Origin: Flavobacterium lipolyticum
GTDB lineage: Bacteria; Bacteroidota; Bacteroidia; Flavobacteriales; Flavobacteriaceae
NCBI RefSeq assembly: GCF_020905335.1
Contig: NZ_JAJJMN010000001.1
Location: 2,418,001-2,482,000 of the forward strand
Reading direction: 5' to 3'
DNA: 64,000 bases
Part shown: positions 43,019 to 52,639 of the stretch, piece by piece
Layout: every line of letters starts with the position of its first letter
How positions within the stretch are numbered: the first letter of the stretch is position 1
Translations under genes and position numbers: made by a program
The notes under the pieces: model-generated
The model's database searches: none
Seen by the model: the letters and a program-made list of their open reading frames with translations, nothing else
Told to the model about the DNA's origin: nothing

Positions 43019-45142
43019 TTAAATTCTGTACGTAAAGGCTATAGTAGCAATACGGTTGTCCAGATCATATCTTTTATTGATGCTCGTTTGAGCTATGACT
43101 GAATTGATGTGAAAATTATTGGTATTAAAAATGTCCGTAATATTAAATTTGATACTTCCTTTCTTAGCCAGTACCTGTTTCGAGATTCCAATACTAAAAT
43201 CAAAAAAAGCATCTCTTTCATAAATACCAAGATTCGATTTGGATTGATATTGTGCGTTAGCTTCAGCTTTCAGGCTTTCGGTGATCGTAAAAGAGTTCTG
43301 AACACTTAAGTTTAAAGTAACAATAGGATTAATTTTATCCATATTGACCACATTCCCCATAAACTTATTCTCGAAAATGTTGAATAGTGTATTAACAGAC
43401 CACCATTTGCAAATTTCGGCTGTGTTGGTAATATTCACACCATAATTAAAGGATTTGCTCACGTTAATTTGGGAAGTTACAGTAGTGTTGTTGGCGGGAT
43501 TGTAATCGTAAACCTCTGTAAAAACATCTTTGGTTTTACTGAAATACAACGAAGCCATAAAAGCACTTTTCCAGGCGTATCCAATTTCTGTCGAATGTGT
43601 AATCTCAGGAACCAAATTCGGATTTCCCTGTGAATAATTAAAAGAATCATCGTAAAAACGAAACGGATTCAAATCAAACTGACTCGGTCTGTTGATTCTT
43701 TTACTATAAGACGCATGTAGAGAATGATTGCTGTTTAACTCGTATTTTAAAGAAACACTTGGAAACCATTTTAAATAATCGTCTTTGTGGGTTTCATTTA
43801 AGGTTTTTTGTAGTATCTCAATCGCAGTATATTCTGTTCTTAATCCTCCCTGAATATTTAAATTTTCCAGTTGGTATTTGTAATTGGCGTAGGCAGCATA
43901 AATTTGTTCTTTGTACTCAAAATGATTGGTTGAGTTAGGATCAACGATCCACTGATTATTGTCGTAATACTCGTAAACTGATGGATTGTCATTGTTTTTA
44001 ACGCTGGCTTTAGCGCCCCATTCGATAGACTGCTTTTCCTTTAACGGATTGACGAAATCAATTTTTCCTGTAAAAACACTCAATTGCGACGGAATGAACC
44101 CCCTGCGATCATTAATGTTAGCTGCAATAGCAGGATCTATATTTTTTGCACTCTGAAACTGATTCGATCTGAACTTTGACGTTTCATACTCGAAATCAAA
44201 AGACATGTTTTTGCCCTCGGTATTAAATTTATGAACTCCTGAAAAACCATAGGTATAATCATTCCACTTTTCTTTACTATCGTTGAAGGTTAAAGCATCA
44301 AATTGCAGCTCATTTGAAGCATTTAGCACTGTATTTCTTCCGTTAGCAATGTTCTCGTAACGCCCCAGTTTGGCATCGACATACACTTCTAAATTCGTTT
44401 TAGGAGAAACTTCGTAGGTAGTTCCAATTTTAAAATTATTAGAAGTCAGCGGTTCGTCTGTAACCGAGGTCTGATGGTTTTTTGTTGAAATAGTCTGACG
44501 TGTATTATCAGTATATTGAATCTGATCGAATTCTTTACGTTCTTCCTCACCTCTAAAGGTGTAACTGTAATTTCCGTAAACGCCAAATTTTTCTTTGTTG
44601 TAGCTTAAATTAACTCCTGAATTGGTTCTGTTCTTACGGGCTCTTCCGTAATTGGTGAATACTGTTCCTTTAAGTCCGCCCGCATTAGGTTTCTTTAAAA
44701 TAATATTAATAATTCCGGCTTTACCAGTCGCATCATATTTAGAAGAAGGATTCGTAATCACTTCAATTTGTTTGATATTGGATGAGGTAGTTGACTTTAA
44801 ATAATTGGCAAGTTCCTTTTGCGAAAGCTGTGTTAACTTGCCATTAATCATCACTCCGACACCTTGTTGTCCGCGAATCGATAATTCGCCGTCCTGAGAA
44901 ACGACAACGCCCGGAGCACGGGATAAAACGTCTAAAGCAGTGCCGCCTTCAGAAACAATGCTGTTTTCTACATTAAAAACCAGTCGATCTGATTTCTGAG
45001 TATATAAAACCTTCTTTTTTGTGATTACAATTTCATCTAATGCATTGATCGAGGTTTCGACAATGCTGTCTCTTCCTTTTTCCGTCTGTGAATATCCGTA
45101 GACTGAAAAGGCAAGTACAATAGATGTTATAATATTCTTCAT
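43019..45142 (-). CDS. Outer membrane beta-barrel receptor (TonB-like)
   Basis: A 707-residue outer-membrane protein with a signal peptide of about 18 residues (VYGYSQ). The plug-like domain contains GGTALDVLSRAPGVVVSQDGEL and KYDATGKAGIINIILKK, and the large barrel ends in TFTYRI-like aromatic residues. It belongs with the outer-membrane beta-barrel family that lacks the N-terminal CarboxypepD domain. INALDEIVITKKK looks like a TonB box. Substrate unknown. It stands alone on the minus strand. Confidence 0.9.
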   Translation of the reverse strand: MKNIITSIVLAFSVYGYSQTEKGRDSIVETSINALDEIVITKKKVLYTQKSDRLVFNVENSIVSEGGTALDVLSRAPGVVVSQDGELSIRGQQGVGVMINGKLTQLSQKELANYLKSTTSSNIKQIEVITNPSSKYDATGKAGIINIILKKPNAGGLKGTVFTNYGRARKNRTNSGVNLSYNKEKFGVYGNYSYTFRGEEERKEFDQIQYTDNTRQTISTKNHQTSVTDEPLTSNNFKIGTTYEVSPKTNLEVYVDAKLGRYENIANGRNTVLNASNELQFDALTFNDSKEKWNDYTYGFSGVHKFNTEGKNMSFDFEYETSKFRSNQFQSAKNIDPAIAANINDRRGFIPSQLSVFTGKIDFVNPLKEKQSIEWGAKASVKNNDNPSVYEYYDNNQWIVDPNSTNHFEYKEQIYAAYANYKYQLENLNIQGGLRTEYTAIEILQKTLNETHKDDYLKWFPSVSLKYELNSNHSLHASYSKRINRPSQFDLNPFRFYDDSFNYSQGNPNLVPEITHSTEIGYAWKSAFMASLYFSKTKDVFTEVYDYNPANNTTVTSQINVSKSFNYGVNITNTAEICKWWSVNTLFNIFENKFMGNVVNMDKINPIVTLNLSVQNSFTITESLKAEANAQYQSKSNLGIYERDAFFDFSIGISKQVLAKKGSIKFNITDIFNTNNFHINSVIAQTSINKRYDLDNRIATIAFTYRI

Positions 45143-45609
45143 GGTATTTTGGAATGATGGGGGTAAAGTAATTTTTGATTTTGGTTACGGAAGCTGTATG
45201 CTATTGCAGAACGAGCTGCTCGAGTTTGTCAGAAAGGGTGTTTTGAAGAATTGTTAATCGGTTGGAGAGCTTGTATATCGAGGCTTTTATAGGAGGAAGT
45301 ATTGAAAACATGAGTGATTATTTGAAGTTTCAGTTGTCAAATATAACACTATTTATAATAAGTCTAAATAAATATAGTTAAAATTTACGACAAATAATGT
45401 AAAGCATTGATATTGAAGGGTTCCTGTTTTGAAAGAAAAGTGTAAAATCTGGTGAAATATTAAAAATTTGAGGAAAATGCCTGTAAAAACAAGACTTCAC
45501 AGAGTTTGAGAAAATGGAAAAGGAGGAGAGGAATAAAAGCAGAAAAACCAACTTATTCTATAATAGAACAAATTGGTTTTTATTTTAAAAGGAAGTAAGG
45601 TTGGACTCC
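45143..45609. other. Gene-free region between receptor and gldA
   Basis: I find no convincing gene here. The left part should hold the promoter of the receptor on the minus strand. The only weak candidate -7 is the minus-strand TACTTTAC next to the start. A terminator hairpin for gldA lies at 45543-45581, where AAAAACCAA pairs with TTGGTTTTT. The rest is AT-rich without a pattern I recognise. Confidence 0.5.
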
Positions 45610-46506
45610 CTACTTTGTGATTTCTCTGAAAACGGCTTCGAGATTTTTATTTTTCTGGTTCAGTTGTAATGTTTTTAAACCATTTTCATTGGCAAAATCA
45701 AAAATAGCCGGACGCATGTCTTTTTCAGAAACAAAAGTTAGTTCCCAGGTCATATCGTGTGTGTTTTTGTAGACGGTAATATTTTCAAGTTTAGCCAGAA
45801 GCTGTTCTTCTACCTGATAATCAAATTCTACCTCAATCACTTGCTCCGCATTTTCAGATACCAGATGGTCTAATTTTTTGTCGGCAACAATTTGTCCTTT
45901 GTCAATAATAATGACACGATCGCAGATGGCTTCGACTTCTTGCATGATATGAGTAGACAGAAAAACGGTTTTATCTTTCCCTACATTTTTGATCACATTT
46001 CGAATTTCCATTAACTGGTTAGGGTCCAGTCCGGTAGTAGGTTCGTCCAGAATTAAAACCTCCGGATTGTGCAATAAAGCATTGGCAAGTCCCACGCGCT
46101 GGCGGTATCCTTTAGACAGCTGTCCTATTTTTTTATGACTTTCACCTGACAGCCCTGTCAGTTGAATGACTTCTTCAATTCTTGATTTTGGAACCTGATA
46201 AACATCGGCATTAAAAGCCAAATATTCACGAACATACAAATCCAGATACAACGGATTATGTTCCGGTAAATAGCCAATAGAACGTTGAACTGCCTTTGCG
46301 TCCGTCATGACATCATGACCGTTTACAAGGGCTGAGCCGTTATCTGCCAGTAAATAGGTCGTCAAAATTTTCATTAATGTAGATTTTCCCGCTCCGTTTG
46401 GCCCCAAAAATCCGACGATTTCTCCTTTTTCAATAGAGAATGAAATTTCATTTAACGCTTTTTGCGTTCCGTAACTTTTTGATATGTTGTTTACTGCTAT
46501 CGACAT
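45610..46506 (-). CDS. gldA: ABC transporter ATPase, gliding motility GldA-like
   Basis: The ATP-binding subunit of an ABC transporter, 298 residues. Walker A GPNGAGKST is at 35-43, the signature is LSKGYRQRVGLANALLHNP, and Walker B is VLILDEPTTGLDPNQ. After about 215 there is a C-terminal extension. Length and sequence fit GldA of Flavobacterium, which works with GldF and GldG in gliding motility. Those partners are not in the window, as is usual since gldA stands apart from gldFG. Other export ATPases look alike, so the symbol is probable rather than certain. Confidence 0.85.
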   Translation of the reverse strand: MSIAVNNISKSYGTQKALNEISFSIEKGEIVGFLGPNGAGKSTLMKILTTYLLADNGSALVNGHDVMTDAKAVQRSIGYLPEHNPLYLDLYVREYLAFNADVYQVPKSRIEEVIQLTGLSGESHKKIGQLSKGYRQRVGLANALLHNPEVLILDEPTTGLDPNQLMEIRNVIKNVGKDKTVFLSTHIMQEVEAICDRVIIIDKGQIVADKKLDHLVSENAEQVIEVEFDYQVEEQLLAKLENITVYKNTHDMTWELTFVSEKDMRPAIFDFANENGLKTLQLNQKNKNLEAVFREITK

Positions 46507-46522
46507 GACTTTTTATTTGCTA

Positions 46523-46530
46523 CAAAAGTA
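46523..46530 (-). promoter_or_regulatory. gldA -7 element
   Basis: On the minus strand TACTTTTG (46530-46523) fits TAnnTTTG, 17 bases before the gldA ATG. A TTG at the usual -33 spacing is not seen. Confidence 0.45.
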
Positions 46531-46650
46531 AACAGAAATACGCTCGATTGCTACATTTTTGTCTTTTAAAGAAATCATAAAAAAAATATAAAAGCCAGTC
46601 GTTACGGCATCGTTCTTGTTAAAAGGAAATCAAATTTAAAATAATTTATA

Positions 46651-47229
46651 ATGAAAAAAATGTTGGTGGTTCTTGCATTAGCTATGGTTAGCTTTGCAAA
46701 CGCACAAAAAGGAACAATCTTAGTTGGTGGTGGTATTGGTTACAAGTCTCAAACTACAACTTTAGGGAACAACGAGGTTAAAACGAATGAATTTGATTTT
46801 TCTCCAAAAGTTGGTTACCAATTTCACGACAACTGGACTGTAGGGGGTGAGGCTTCTTTTGGTTCAAGCAGAGACGAGCGTGGAGTAAACGAAGTGAAAA
46901 ACAACACTACTAAATTAGGTGCATTTTTACGTTACACTATGCCATTGAACCAAACTTTCGCTTTCTTCGCTGAATTAGGAACAGGTTTTCAAAGTGCAAA
47001 ACAAAAAACGTACACAGGACCAATGACTTCAACTGCTAAAGCAGACGGTATGTACATTGGTATTACACCAGCTCTTTTCATCGACATGAAAAAAGGTTTT
47101 GGTTTAAACTTTAACATTGGAGGTTTAGGGTACAACACTTTAAACTATGATAACAATGGACCAGAAGTTAAAAACTTCGATTTTAATTTTGGTAGAACAT
47201 TTAACATTGGAGTTTCTAAAAACTTCTAA
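46651..47229 (+). CDS. Small outer membrane beta-barrel protein
   Basis: A 192-residue protein with a signal peptide of 18-19 residues (ends FANAQ). The mature part has about eight alternating beta-strands with Gly and aromatic residues (GTILVGGGIGYKSQTTTLG, FDFSPKVGYQF, KLGAFLRYTMPL) and ends FNIGVSKNF, with the terminal Phe typical for outer-membrane insertion. It resembles OmpA-like/OmpW-like porin-type barrels common in flavobacteria. Codon use is strongly biased (many AAC, GGT, GTT), as in highly expressed genes. Function unknown. Confidence 0.85.
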   Translation: MKKMLVVLALAMVSFANAQKGTILVGGGIGYKSQTTTLGNNEVKTNEFDFSPKVGYQFHDNWTVGGEASFGSSRDERGVNEVKNNTTKLGAFLRYTMPLNQTFAFFAELGTGFQSAKQKTYTGPMTSTAKADGMYIGITPALFIDMKKGFGLNFNIGGLGYNTLNYDNNGPEVKNFDFNFGRTFNIGVSKNF

Positions 47230-47253
47230 TCTTAAATAGTATTCAATTTCAGA

Positions 47254-47283
47254 AAAGCATCCGCCACGGCGGGTGCTTTTTTT
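47254..47283 (+). terminator. Terminator after beta-barrel gene
   Basis: AAAGCATCCGCC pairs with GGCGGGTGCTTT (G-T included) over a two-base loop, with seven T at the end. Confidence 0.85.
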
Positions 47284-47546
47284 GTTTTCAGATTATCTTA
47301 TGAAAAGTAAAATTTGTTGTTTAGCCCCGATAGAAGTGGTATCCTTTTGTGGCGGGGTTCGCCATAAAAGATGTAACGGATAGCGGGACTGAAGGTCTTT
47401 TGAAAAAAAAATCTTCTGCTGCTAAAAAAAAAGCCAACAATAGCGAAGTCGAAAAGAAATCATAACTACAAGAACTTCGACTTCGCCGGTTGGTACTAAA
47501 AACAACAACAAAATATATTTAAAATAAAAACTCGTTGCGCGAAATT

Positions 47547-47690
47547 GTTTTAACACATAGAAACATAGTCTTTGTAAACTTAAAAAAGCGTTTCACTTGT
47601 TTAAAAACAGATAGACTGTTATGTGAAAGAAATGTATTTTTTTGATTTCCTTTAGTCTTCGGTTAGTATCTATGTTTTTATGTGTTTAGA
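47547..47690. repeat. ACACATAG-type inverted-repeat element
   Basis: The left end TTTTAACACATAGAAACATAG and the right end CTATGTTTTTATGTGTTTAGA form imperfect terminal inverted repeats around about 100 bases without coding potential. The interior contains GTGAAAGAAATGTATTTTTT. A second full copy is at 49317-49460 and a decayed one at 35590-35722. Confidence 0.7.
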
Positions 47691-47700
47691 TAATATCTTG

Positions 47701-47806
47701 CCACGAATTCGCGAATTATCACAAATCATTGCGGTTGTTTTTTTGTGACAAATTCTACTAATTATCACAAATCATTGCGGTTAGCTTAATTTGTGAATTC
47801 GTGGCG
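47701..47806. repeat. Composite repeat with CCACGAATTC ends
   Basis: CCACGAATTC (47701-47710) and GAATTCGTGG (47795-47804) are perfect inverted ends. Inside, a 23-base direct repeat (AATTATCACAAATCATTGCG plus GTT) occurs at 47714 and again at 47760. No gene lies in 47230-47933. The stretch before dgt ends with AAATCTAAAATCTAAA words. Confidence 0.75.
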
Positions 47807-47933
47807 AACAAAAGTTTTTAATCTTTTAAATCAAATTAATCGGTGGCCAATTTTTCTTCAATATTATCCTAAAATAAAACGTATTTTTGGCATTTAGATC
47901 GTAAAATCTAAAATCTAAAATCTAAATTTGAAA

Positions 47934-49280
47934 ATGAACTGGGAACAACTTTTATCACTCAAACGCCAAGGCGATACCAGCAAAAGATTACGTGTAGAAC
48001 AGGACGATACCCGCTTGGGTTTTGAAGTTGATTATGACAGAATAATCTTTTCGGCAGCATTTCGCTCTTTACAGGATAAAACACAAGTTATTCCGCTTTC
48101 GAAAACCGATTTTGTGCATACCAGATTGACACACAGTTTAGAAGTTTCGGTGGTTGGACGTTCACTAGGGCGTTTGGTTGGGAAAAAAATCATCGAAAAA
48201 TATCCTCATCTAAAAGAAGTTCACGGGTATCACATGAACGATTTTGGCGCTATAGTAGCTGCGGCTTCTCTGGCGCATGATATAGGAAACCCTCCTTTTG
48301 GACACTCAGGAGAAAAAGCAATTGGAGAGTATTTTTCGATAGGAAACGGTTTGAAATACAAAGACCAATTAACGGCAAAACAATGGCAGGATTTAATTGA
48401 TTTTGAAGGAAATGCCAATGGATTTTCGGTGCTTACAGCAAGCCGTCCGGGAATTGAGGGAGGACTTCGAATTTCCTACGCTACCCTTGGTGCTTTTATG
48501 AAATATCCGAAAGAAAGTTTGCCTAAAAAGCCTACCCAGAATATCGCTGACAAAAAATACGGTTTCTTTCAGACCGACAAATCTTTTTTTGAAGAAGTTG
48601 CCAAAGATATGGGCATGATTGTCAATAAAACAGGAGACGATATTGGTTTCGAAAGACATCCTTTAGCCTATTTGGTTGAAGCAGCCGATGATATCTGTTA
48701 TACCATTATTGACTTTGAAGACGGAATAAATCTGGGATTGGTTTCAGAAGATTATGCCTTAGAGTATTTAATCAAACTGGTGAAAGACAATATCGGAGTA
48801 GCCAAATACAAGACATTAACAACAAAAGAAGACCGAATTAGTTATTTACGTGCTTTGGCTATCGGAACATTGATAAATGACGCTGTAAATGTTTTTGTTG
48901 AAAATGAAGAAGCTATTTTGGATGGGAAATTTCCTTTTGCTTTAACAGATAAGAGTAAATACAAAGCGCAAATGGATGATATTATCAAACTAAGTGTCGA
49001 TAAAATCTACCAAAGCCGCGAGGTGGTTGAAAAAGAAATTGTAGGGTATCAGATTATTCAAACCCTGTTGGATAAATTTATCACTGCTTTCAACAACAAA
49101 TACGAAGGAACTGCTTCAAACTACGATAAACTGCTTTTGAAAATGCTGCCTGAAAAACATCACTTAGAGAAAACCAATTTATACGAACGTTTGCTGCATA
49201 TCTGTCATTACGTTTCTTTGTTAACAGACGGGAATGCACTGGAGCTGTTTGAAACCATTAACGGCAGAAAAAACAAATAA
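47934..49280 (+). CDS. dgt: dGTP triphosphohydrolase
   Basis: An HD-domain enzyme hydrolysing dGTP to deoxyguanosine and triphosphate, 448 residues from the ATG MNWEQLLSLK. A TTG six bases upstream is less likely. The HD metal site is split as HTRLTHSLEVS and SLAHDIGNPPFGHSGEKAI, and RSLQDKTQVIPL precedes it as in the family. It controls dNTP balance. The gene is flanked on both sides by repeat elements and probably transcribed alone. Confidence 0.92.
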   Translation: MNWEQLLSLKRQGDTSKRLRVEQDDTRLGFEVDYDRIIFSAAFRSLQDKTQVIPLSKTDFVHTRLTHSLEVSVVGRSLGRLVGKKIIEKYPHLKEVHGYHMNDFGAIVAAASLAHDIGNPPFGHSGEKAIGEYFSIGNGLKYKDQLTAKQWQDLIDFEGNANGFSVLTASRPGIEGGLRISYATLGAFMKYPKESLPKKPTQNIADKKYGFFQTDKSFFEEVAKDMGMIVNKTGDDIGFERHPLAYLVEAADDICYTIIDFEDGINLGLVSEDYALEYLIKLVKDNIGVAKYKTLTTKEDRISYLRALAIGTLINDAVNVFVENEEAILDGKFPFALTDKSKYKAQMDDIIKLSVDKIYQSREVVEKEIVGYQIIQTLLDKFITAFNNKYEGTASNYDKLLLKMLPEKHHLEKTNLYERLLHICHYVSLLTDGNALELFETINGRKNK

Positions 49281-49316
49281 CACGCTAAGCTGCAGAGGTA
49301 ATTGACAAGAAAATGA

Positions 49317-49460
49317 TTTTACACATAGGAACATAGATTTCAGGTGTAAAAAGAGAACTAAAAAAGAAATACATTTCTTTCACAGAGAAGGATATGTGTA
49401 TTGAAATAAAGTAAAACGTCTTTTTTATTGACACAGAGCCTATGTCACTATGTGTTAAAA
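49317..49460. repeat. ACACATAG-type inverted-repeat element, second copy
   Basis: The left end TTTTACACATAGGAACATAG and the right end CCTATGTCACTATGTGTTAAA are imperfect terminal inverted repeats. The interior shares AGAAATACATTTC with the other copies. It fills the gap between dgt and the DUF3078 gene. Confidence 0.7.
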
Positions 49461-49484
49461 TGAATTACTTCAACGTTTAATATT

Positions 49485-50486
49485 TTATTGAAAAGCATAT
49501 ACGAGACCCACGCCTAAGACTTGTCTTAGCTGGGCTCTTGGTCCATTGTTAACTTGTGAAGTTGTTCCGGTAGCAGGATCAAAAAAGTCTTTTTTGGTTT
49601 TGATATCATCATCATACACCAGATGTACGCCAATATTTGCTTTTACATAAGCATTTACCACAAGATCCAGACGGGTATCATAATCGATATCGACGTTTCC
49701 AAATTTGTTTAGATAATCAGTATACAAACTCAATCGGTTTTCGTAGAAGATGTTTTTGTAAATCTCGCTTTTCATGTATCCGGTAAGCAGAATACCAAAT
49801 TCGGCTTTTACCTTCTGCCCGTTTTCAACTAAAATTTTAGAATTCGGGTCCATTGGATCTACTATGTAAGTCGCTTTTCGCACACCAAAAGATCCTTGAT
49901 TCGCTAAAGTTTGATCCAGAACTAAGGTAGTTTTTAGGGTTATGGGAGAGAAATATAAGGTTCGGTTTTTCTTTTTATCTGAATTTTCAGCTCCTGCTCC
50001 AAGAAAGACATAAGCTGGTGCAAAAGGTCTGGAGATCGCAACATCTTTGTTAGGGTAATTGTACCCGTCAGTAAATTGAGTATTGAAATTGAATTTCGCC
50101 GAGTAGTACCAATTTGAGATCGTATCTTTTCTAAAACCGTAAGTCGAATTGAATAGAAAAGCATCATCAGTTTTTCGGAGTTCAGTACCATCTTGCTGGT
50201 TTAGACCGTATTTTATAATAAGTTCATTGGCCCATTTGTGATTTCCTCTAATATAAGTTCGGTTAAACTCACCTTTAAAAAGTCCGGAGATCGAGCTTGT
50301 TCCCCCCGCGCTCCAGTTTACAAAAGCAATTTCGGAAATGTCAAAGCCCAGTTGATTTTTTTTGGTCCAGTTTGATGGTGGAGCAGGTAATTCGCCAGGA
50401 TCCAAAGTCGTTTGTATAATTTGAGCAAAGTTATTTGAAGTACACAAAAGCAGCAAAAGCAAAAGGGTAGAACGCAATAATTTCAT
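49485..50486 (-). CDS. DUF3078-like secreted protein
   Basis: A 333-residue exported protein with a signal peptide of about 21 residues (LLLLLLLCTSNNFAQ). The mature part is predicted beta-rich, with paired strands (GFDISEIAFVNWSAGGTSSISG, KWANELIIKYGLNQQDG) that match, from memory, the DUF3078 family of Bacteroidota, and it ends VGLVYAFQ like an outer-membrane barrel. It follows dxs with a 31-base gap on the same strand and is probably read from the same transcript. Function unknown. Confidence 0.8.
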   Translation of the reverse strand: MKLLRSTLLLLLLLCTSNNFAQIIQTTLDPGELPAPPSNWTKKNQLGFDISEIAFVNWSAGGTSSISGLFKGEFNRTYIRGNHKWANELIIKYGLNQQDGTELRKTDDAFLFNSTYGFRKDTISNWYYSAKFNFNTQFTDGYNYPNKDVAISRPFAPAYVFLGAGAENSDKKKNRTLYFSPITLKTTLVLDQTLANQGSFGVRKATYIVDPMDPNSKILVENGQKVKAEFGILLTGYMKSEIYKNIFYENRLSLYTDYLNKFGNVDIDYDTRLDLVVNAYVKANIGVHLVYDDDIKTKKDFFDPATGTTSQVNNGPRAQLRQVLGVGLVYAFQ

Positions 50487-50517
50487 TGTGATTTTATTTT
50501 TTGACAGCGCAAAATAA

Positions 50518-52305
50518 TTATTTTGTATCGTTTGAAAAAAGATTTATTAAACTTTTAACGTCAATTTTACACAATTGTTGTAACTGATTAACCGTTCCAT
50601 GCTCTATAAACTTGTCCGGAATACCCAAAACTTCGATGGTATTTTTGAAATTATGTGAGGCTGCAAACTCTAAAATGGCACTTCCAAAACCACCGTTTAC
50701 AGTACCGTCTTCGACCGTAATTATCCTCTCGAAACTTGCGAAAACATCGATTAAAGCATTGGTGTCTAGTGGTTTAATGAAAGAGAAGTCGTAGTGGGCA
50801 ATGGTTGCGGAATTGTGAGATTCGTTTATTGCTTCGATCACATTATTTCCAATTGTTCCGGTGGACAAAACGGCTGTTTTTGTTCCTTTTTTTAGGCAGG
50901 TTGCGGCACCAATTTCAATTTTTTTATAATGTCCGAAATTTTCTACTTCCCAATTTGAGATGACGCCACGGCCTCTTGGATATCGAATGGCAATGGGATG
51001 ATTTAATCCCAATTGTGCCGTATATAAAATATTCTGCAGGGCAATTTCATTGAGGGGAGCATAAATAATCAGGTTCGGAATTGCACGCAAATAAGCAATA
51101 TCAAAAAGGCCATGATGTGTGGCACCGTCTTCACCTACTAACCCGGCGCGGTCGAGACAAAAAATAACAGGCAAGTTTTGCAGTGCAACATCGTGAATGA
51201 CCTGATCGTAAGCACGCTGCAAAAAAGTCGAATAAATATTGCAGTAGACCGTCATTCCCTGCGTAACCATTCCCGCAGCAAGTGTTACCGCATGCTGTTC
51301 GGCTATTCCAACGTCAAAAGCGCGTTCGGGAATCTCATCCATCATAAATTTAAGAGAACTTCCGGATGGCATTGCCGGAGTGATTCCGATGATTTTTTCG
51401 TTCTTTTTGGCTAAATCTAAAATCGTCAGACCAAAAACGTCCTGGTATTTAGGAGGTAAATTCTCTTCTGATTTGGAATAAAGTTCTCCGGTTGAAGCAT
51501 CAAATTTTCCCGGAGCATGATATTTTACCTGATTTTCTTCAGCCTGCTGTAAACCTTTTCCTTTTGTGGTTACGATGTGCAGAAATTTAGGGCCTTTTAT
51601 CTTCTTTAAGCGATTAAGCTCTTTGATTAAGGCAGGAAGATCATGACCGTCAATTGGTCCGGAATAATCAAAGTTTAGTGACTTGATGATGTTATTCTGT
51701 TTCGGATTTTTCCCGTTTTTAACCGCTGTTAAATATTTTTTCAAAGCTCCCACACTTGGGTCAATCCCGATAGCATTATCGTTTAGAATGACCAAAAGAT
51801 TAGTATCCGTAACCCCGGCATGATTCAAACCTTCGAAAGCCATTCCTGAAGCAATCGACGCATCACCAATTACGGCTATATGCTGTTTGTCGAAATCGCC
51901 TTTTAGTTTTGAAGCAATGGCCATTCCAAGTGCCGCCGAAATAGAAGTGGAGGAATGTCCCACGCCAAAGGTGTCATAAATACTTTCGCTTCTTTTAGGA
52001 AAACCGGAAATGCCTTCAAGCTGTCTGTTCGTATGAAAAATTTCCCTTCTTTCCGTCAGGATTTTATGTCCGTAAGCCTGATGTCCAACATCCCAAACCA
52101 ATAAATCGTCAGGAGTATTAAACACATAATGAAGTGCAATGGTCAATTCGATTACACCCAGACTGGAGCCTAAATGCCCTTCTTTAACCGAAACAACATC
52201 AATAATAAAATCGCGTAATTCCTGTGCAACCTGAGAAAGCTGCGCTTCGGATAATAAGCGTAAATCAGCGGGATTGTATATGTTGGAGAGTAAGTTACTT
52301 TTCAT
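50518..52305 (-). CDS. dxs: 1-deoxy-D-xylulose-5-phosphate synthase
   Basis: Condenses pyruvate and glyceraldehyde-3-phosphate, the first step of the MEP isoprenoid pathway. Thiamine-diphosphate dependent; 595 residues, a little shorter than proteobacterial enzymes. It has VWDVGHQAYGHKIL, the ThDP motif GDASIASGMAFEGLNHAG...NDN, the transketolase motif DVGIAEQHAVTLAAGM, and DRAGLVGEDGATHHG. On the minus strand TAAATTTG (52327-52320) is a good -7 element 15 bases before the ATG. It seems to be the first gene of a two-gene unit with the DUF3078 gene. Confidence 0.95.
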   Translation of the reverse strand: MKSNLLSNIYNPADLRLLSEAQLSQVAQELRDFIIDVVSVKEGHLGSSLGVIELTIALHYVFNTPDDLLVWDVGHQAYGHKILTERREIFHTNRQLEGISGFPKRSESIYDTFGVGHSSTSISAALGMAIASKLKGDFDKQHIAVIGDASIASGMAFEGLNHAGVTDTNLLVILNDNAIGIDPSVGALKKYLTAVKNGKNPKQNNIIKSLNFDYSGPIDGHDLPALIKELNRLKKIKGPKFLHIVTTKGKGLQQAEENQVKYHAPGKFDASTGELYSKSEENLPPKYQDVFGLTILDLAKKNEKIIGITPAMPSGSSLKFMMDEIPERAFDVGIAEQHAVTLAAGMVTQGMTVYCNIYSTFLQRAYDQVIHDVALQNLPVIFCLDRAGLVGEDGATHHGLFDIAYLRAIPNLIIYAPLNEIALQNILYTAQLGLNHPIAIRYPRGRGVISNWEVENFGHYKKIEIGAATCLKKGTKTAVLSTGTIGNNVIEAINESHNSATIAHYDFSFIKPLDTNALIDVFASFERIITVEDGTVNGGFGSAILEFAASHNFKNTIEVLGIPDKFIEHGTVNQLQQLCKIDVKSLINLFSNDTK

Positions 52306-52363
52306 TGTAAGGTAAAAAGCAAATTTACGGTTTTTAAAATTAAATTCAGTTCAATGAAATTGT

Positions 52364-52603
52364 CTAATATTTGGTAATAGATATGGCATCTATTCCAGGA
52401 GTTATTAGATTTTTGGATATTGTATCTGCTTTGATTGATAAAACAGCAAGGTATCTGGTCGTCGTTAGTTTTTCATTTTGCATACCGGGACTCCATTTTT
52501 CAGCTGTTTTAAAAACCCTTATAAGTTCTTCTCCAAGTTCATTTTTACTGCTTTCTATTGGTTTAAAATAGGATAAACTTCCATCTTTTTCGACTATAAA
52601 CAA
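52364..52603 (-). pseudogene. Fragment of TonB C-terminal-like domain
   Basis: A short frame (79 codons, opening only at a TTG) reads FIVEKDGSLSYFKPIESSKN and later FKTAEKWSPG. This resembles FVIEKDGSLTNFNIVKNTS and LEKGPKWLPG in the C-terminal part of the neighbouring gene 52640-53404. It lacks the N-terminal half and a proper start. It looks like a decayed partial duplicate, lying between dxs and the intact copy. Confidence 0.6.
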
Positions 52604-52639
52604 AGTTTTGAATAGTGATTTTATGTTTTGTAGCTATTT

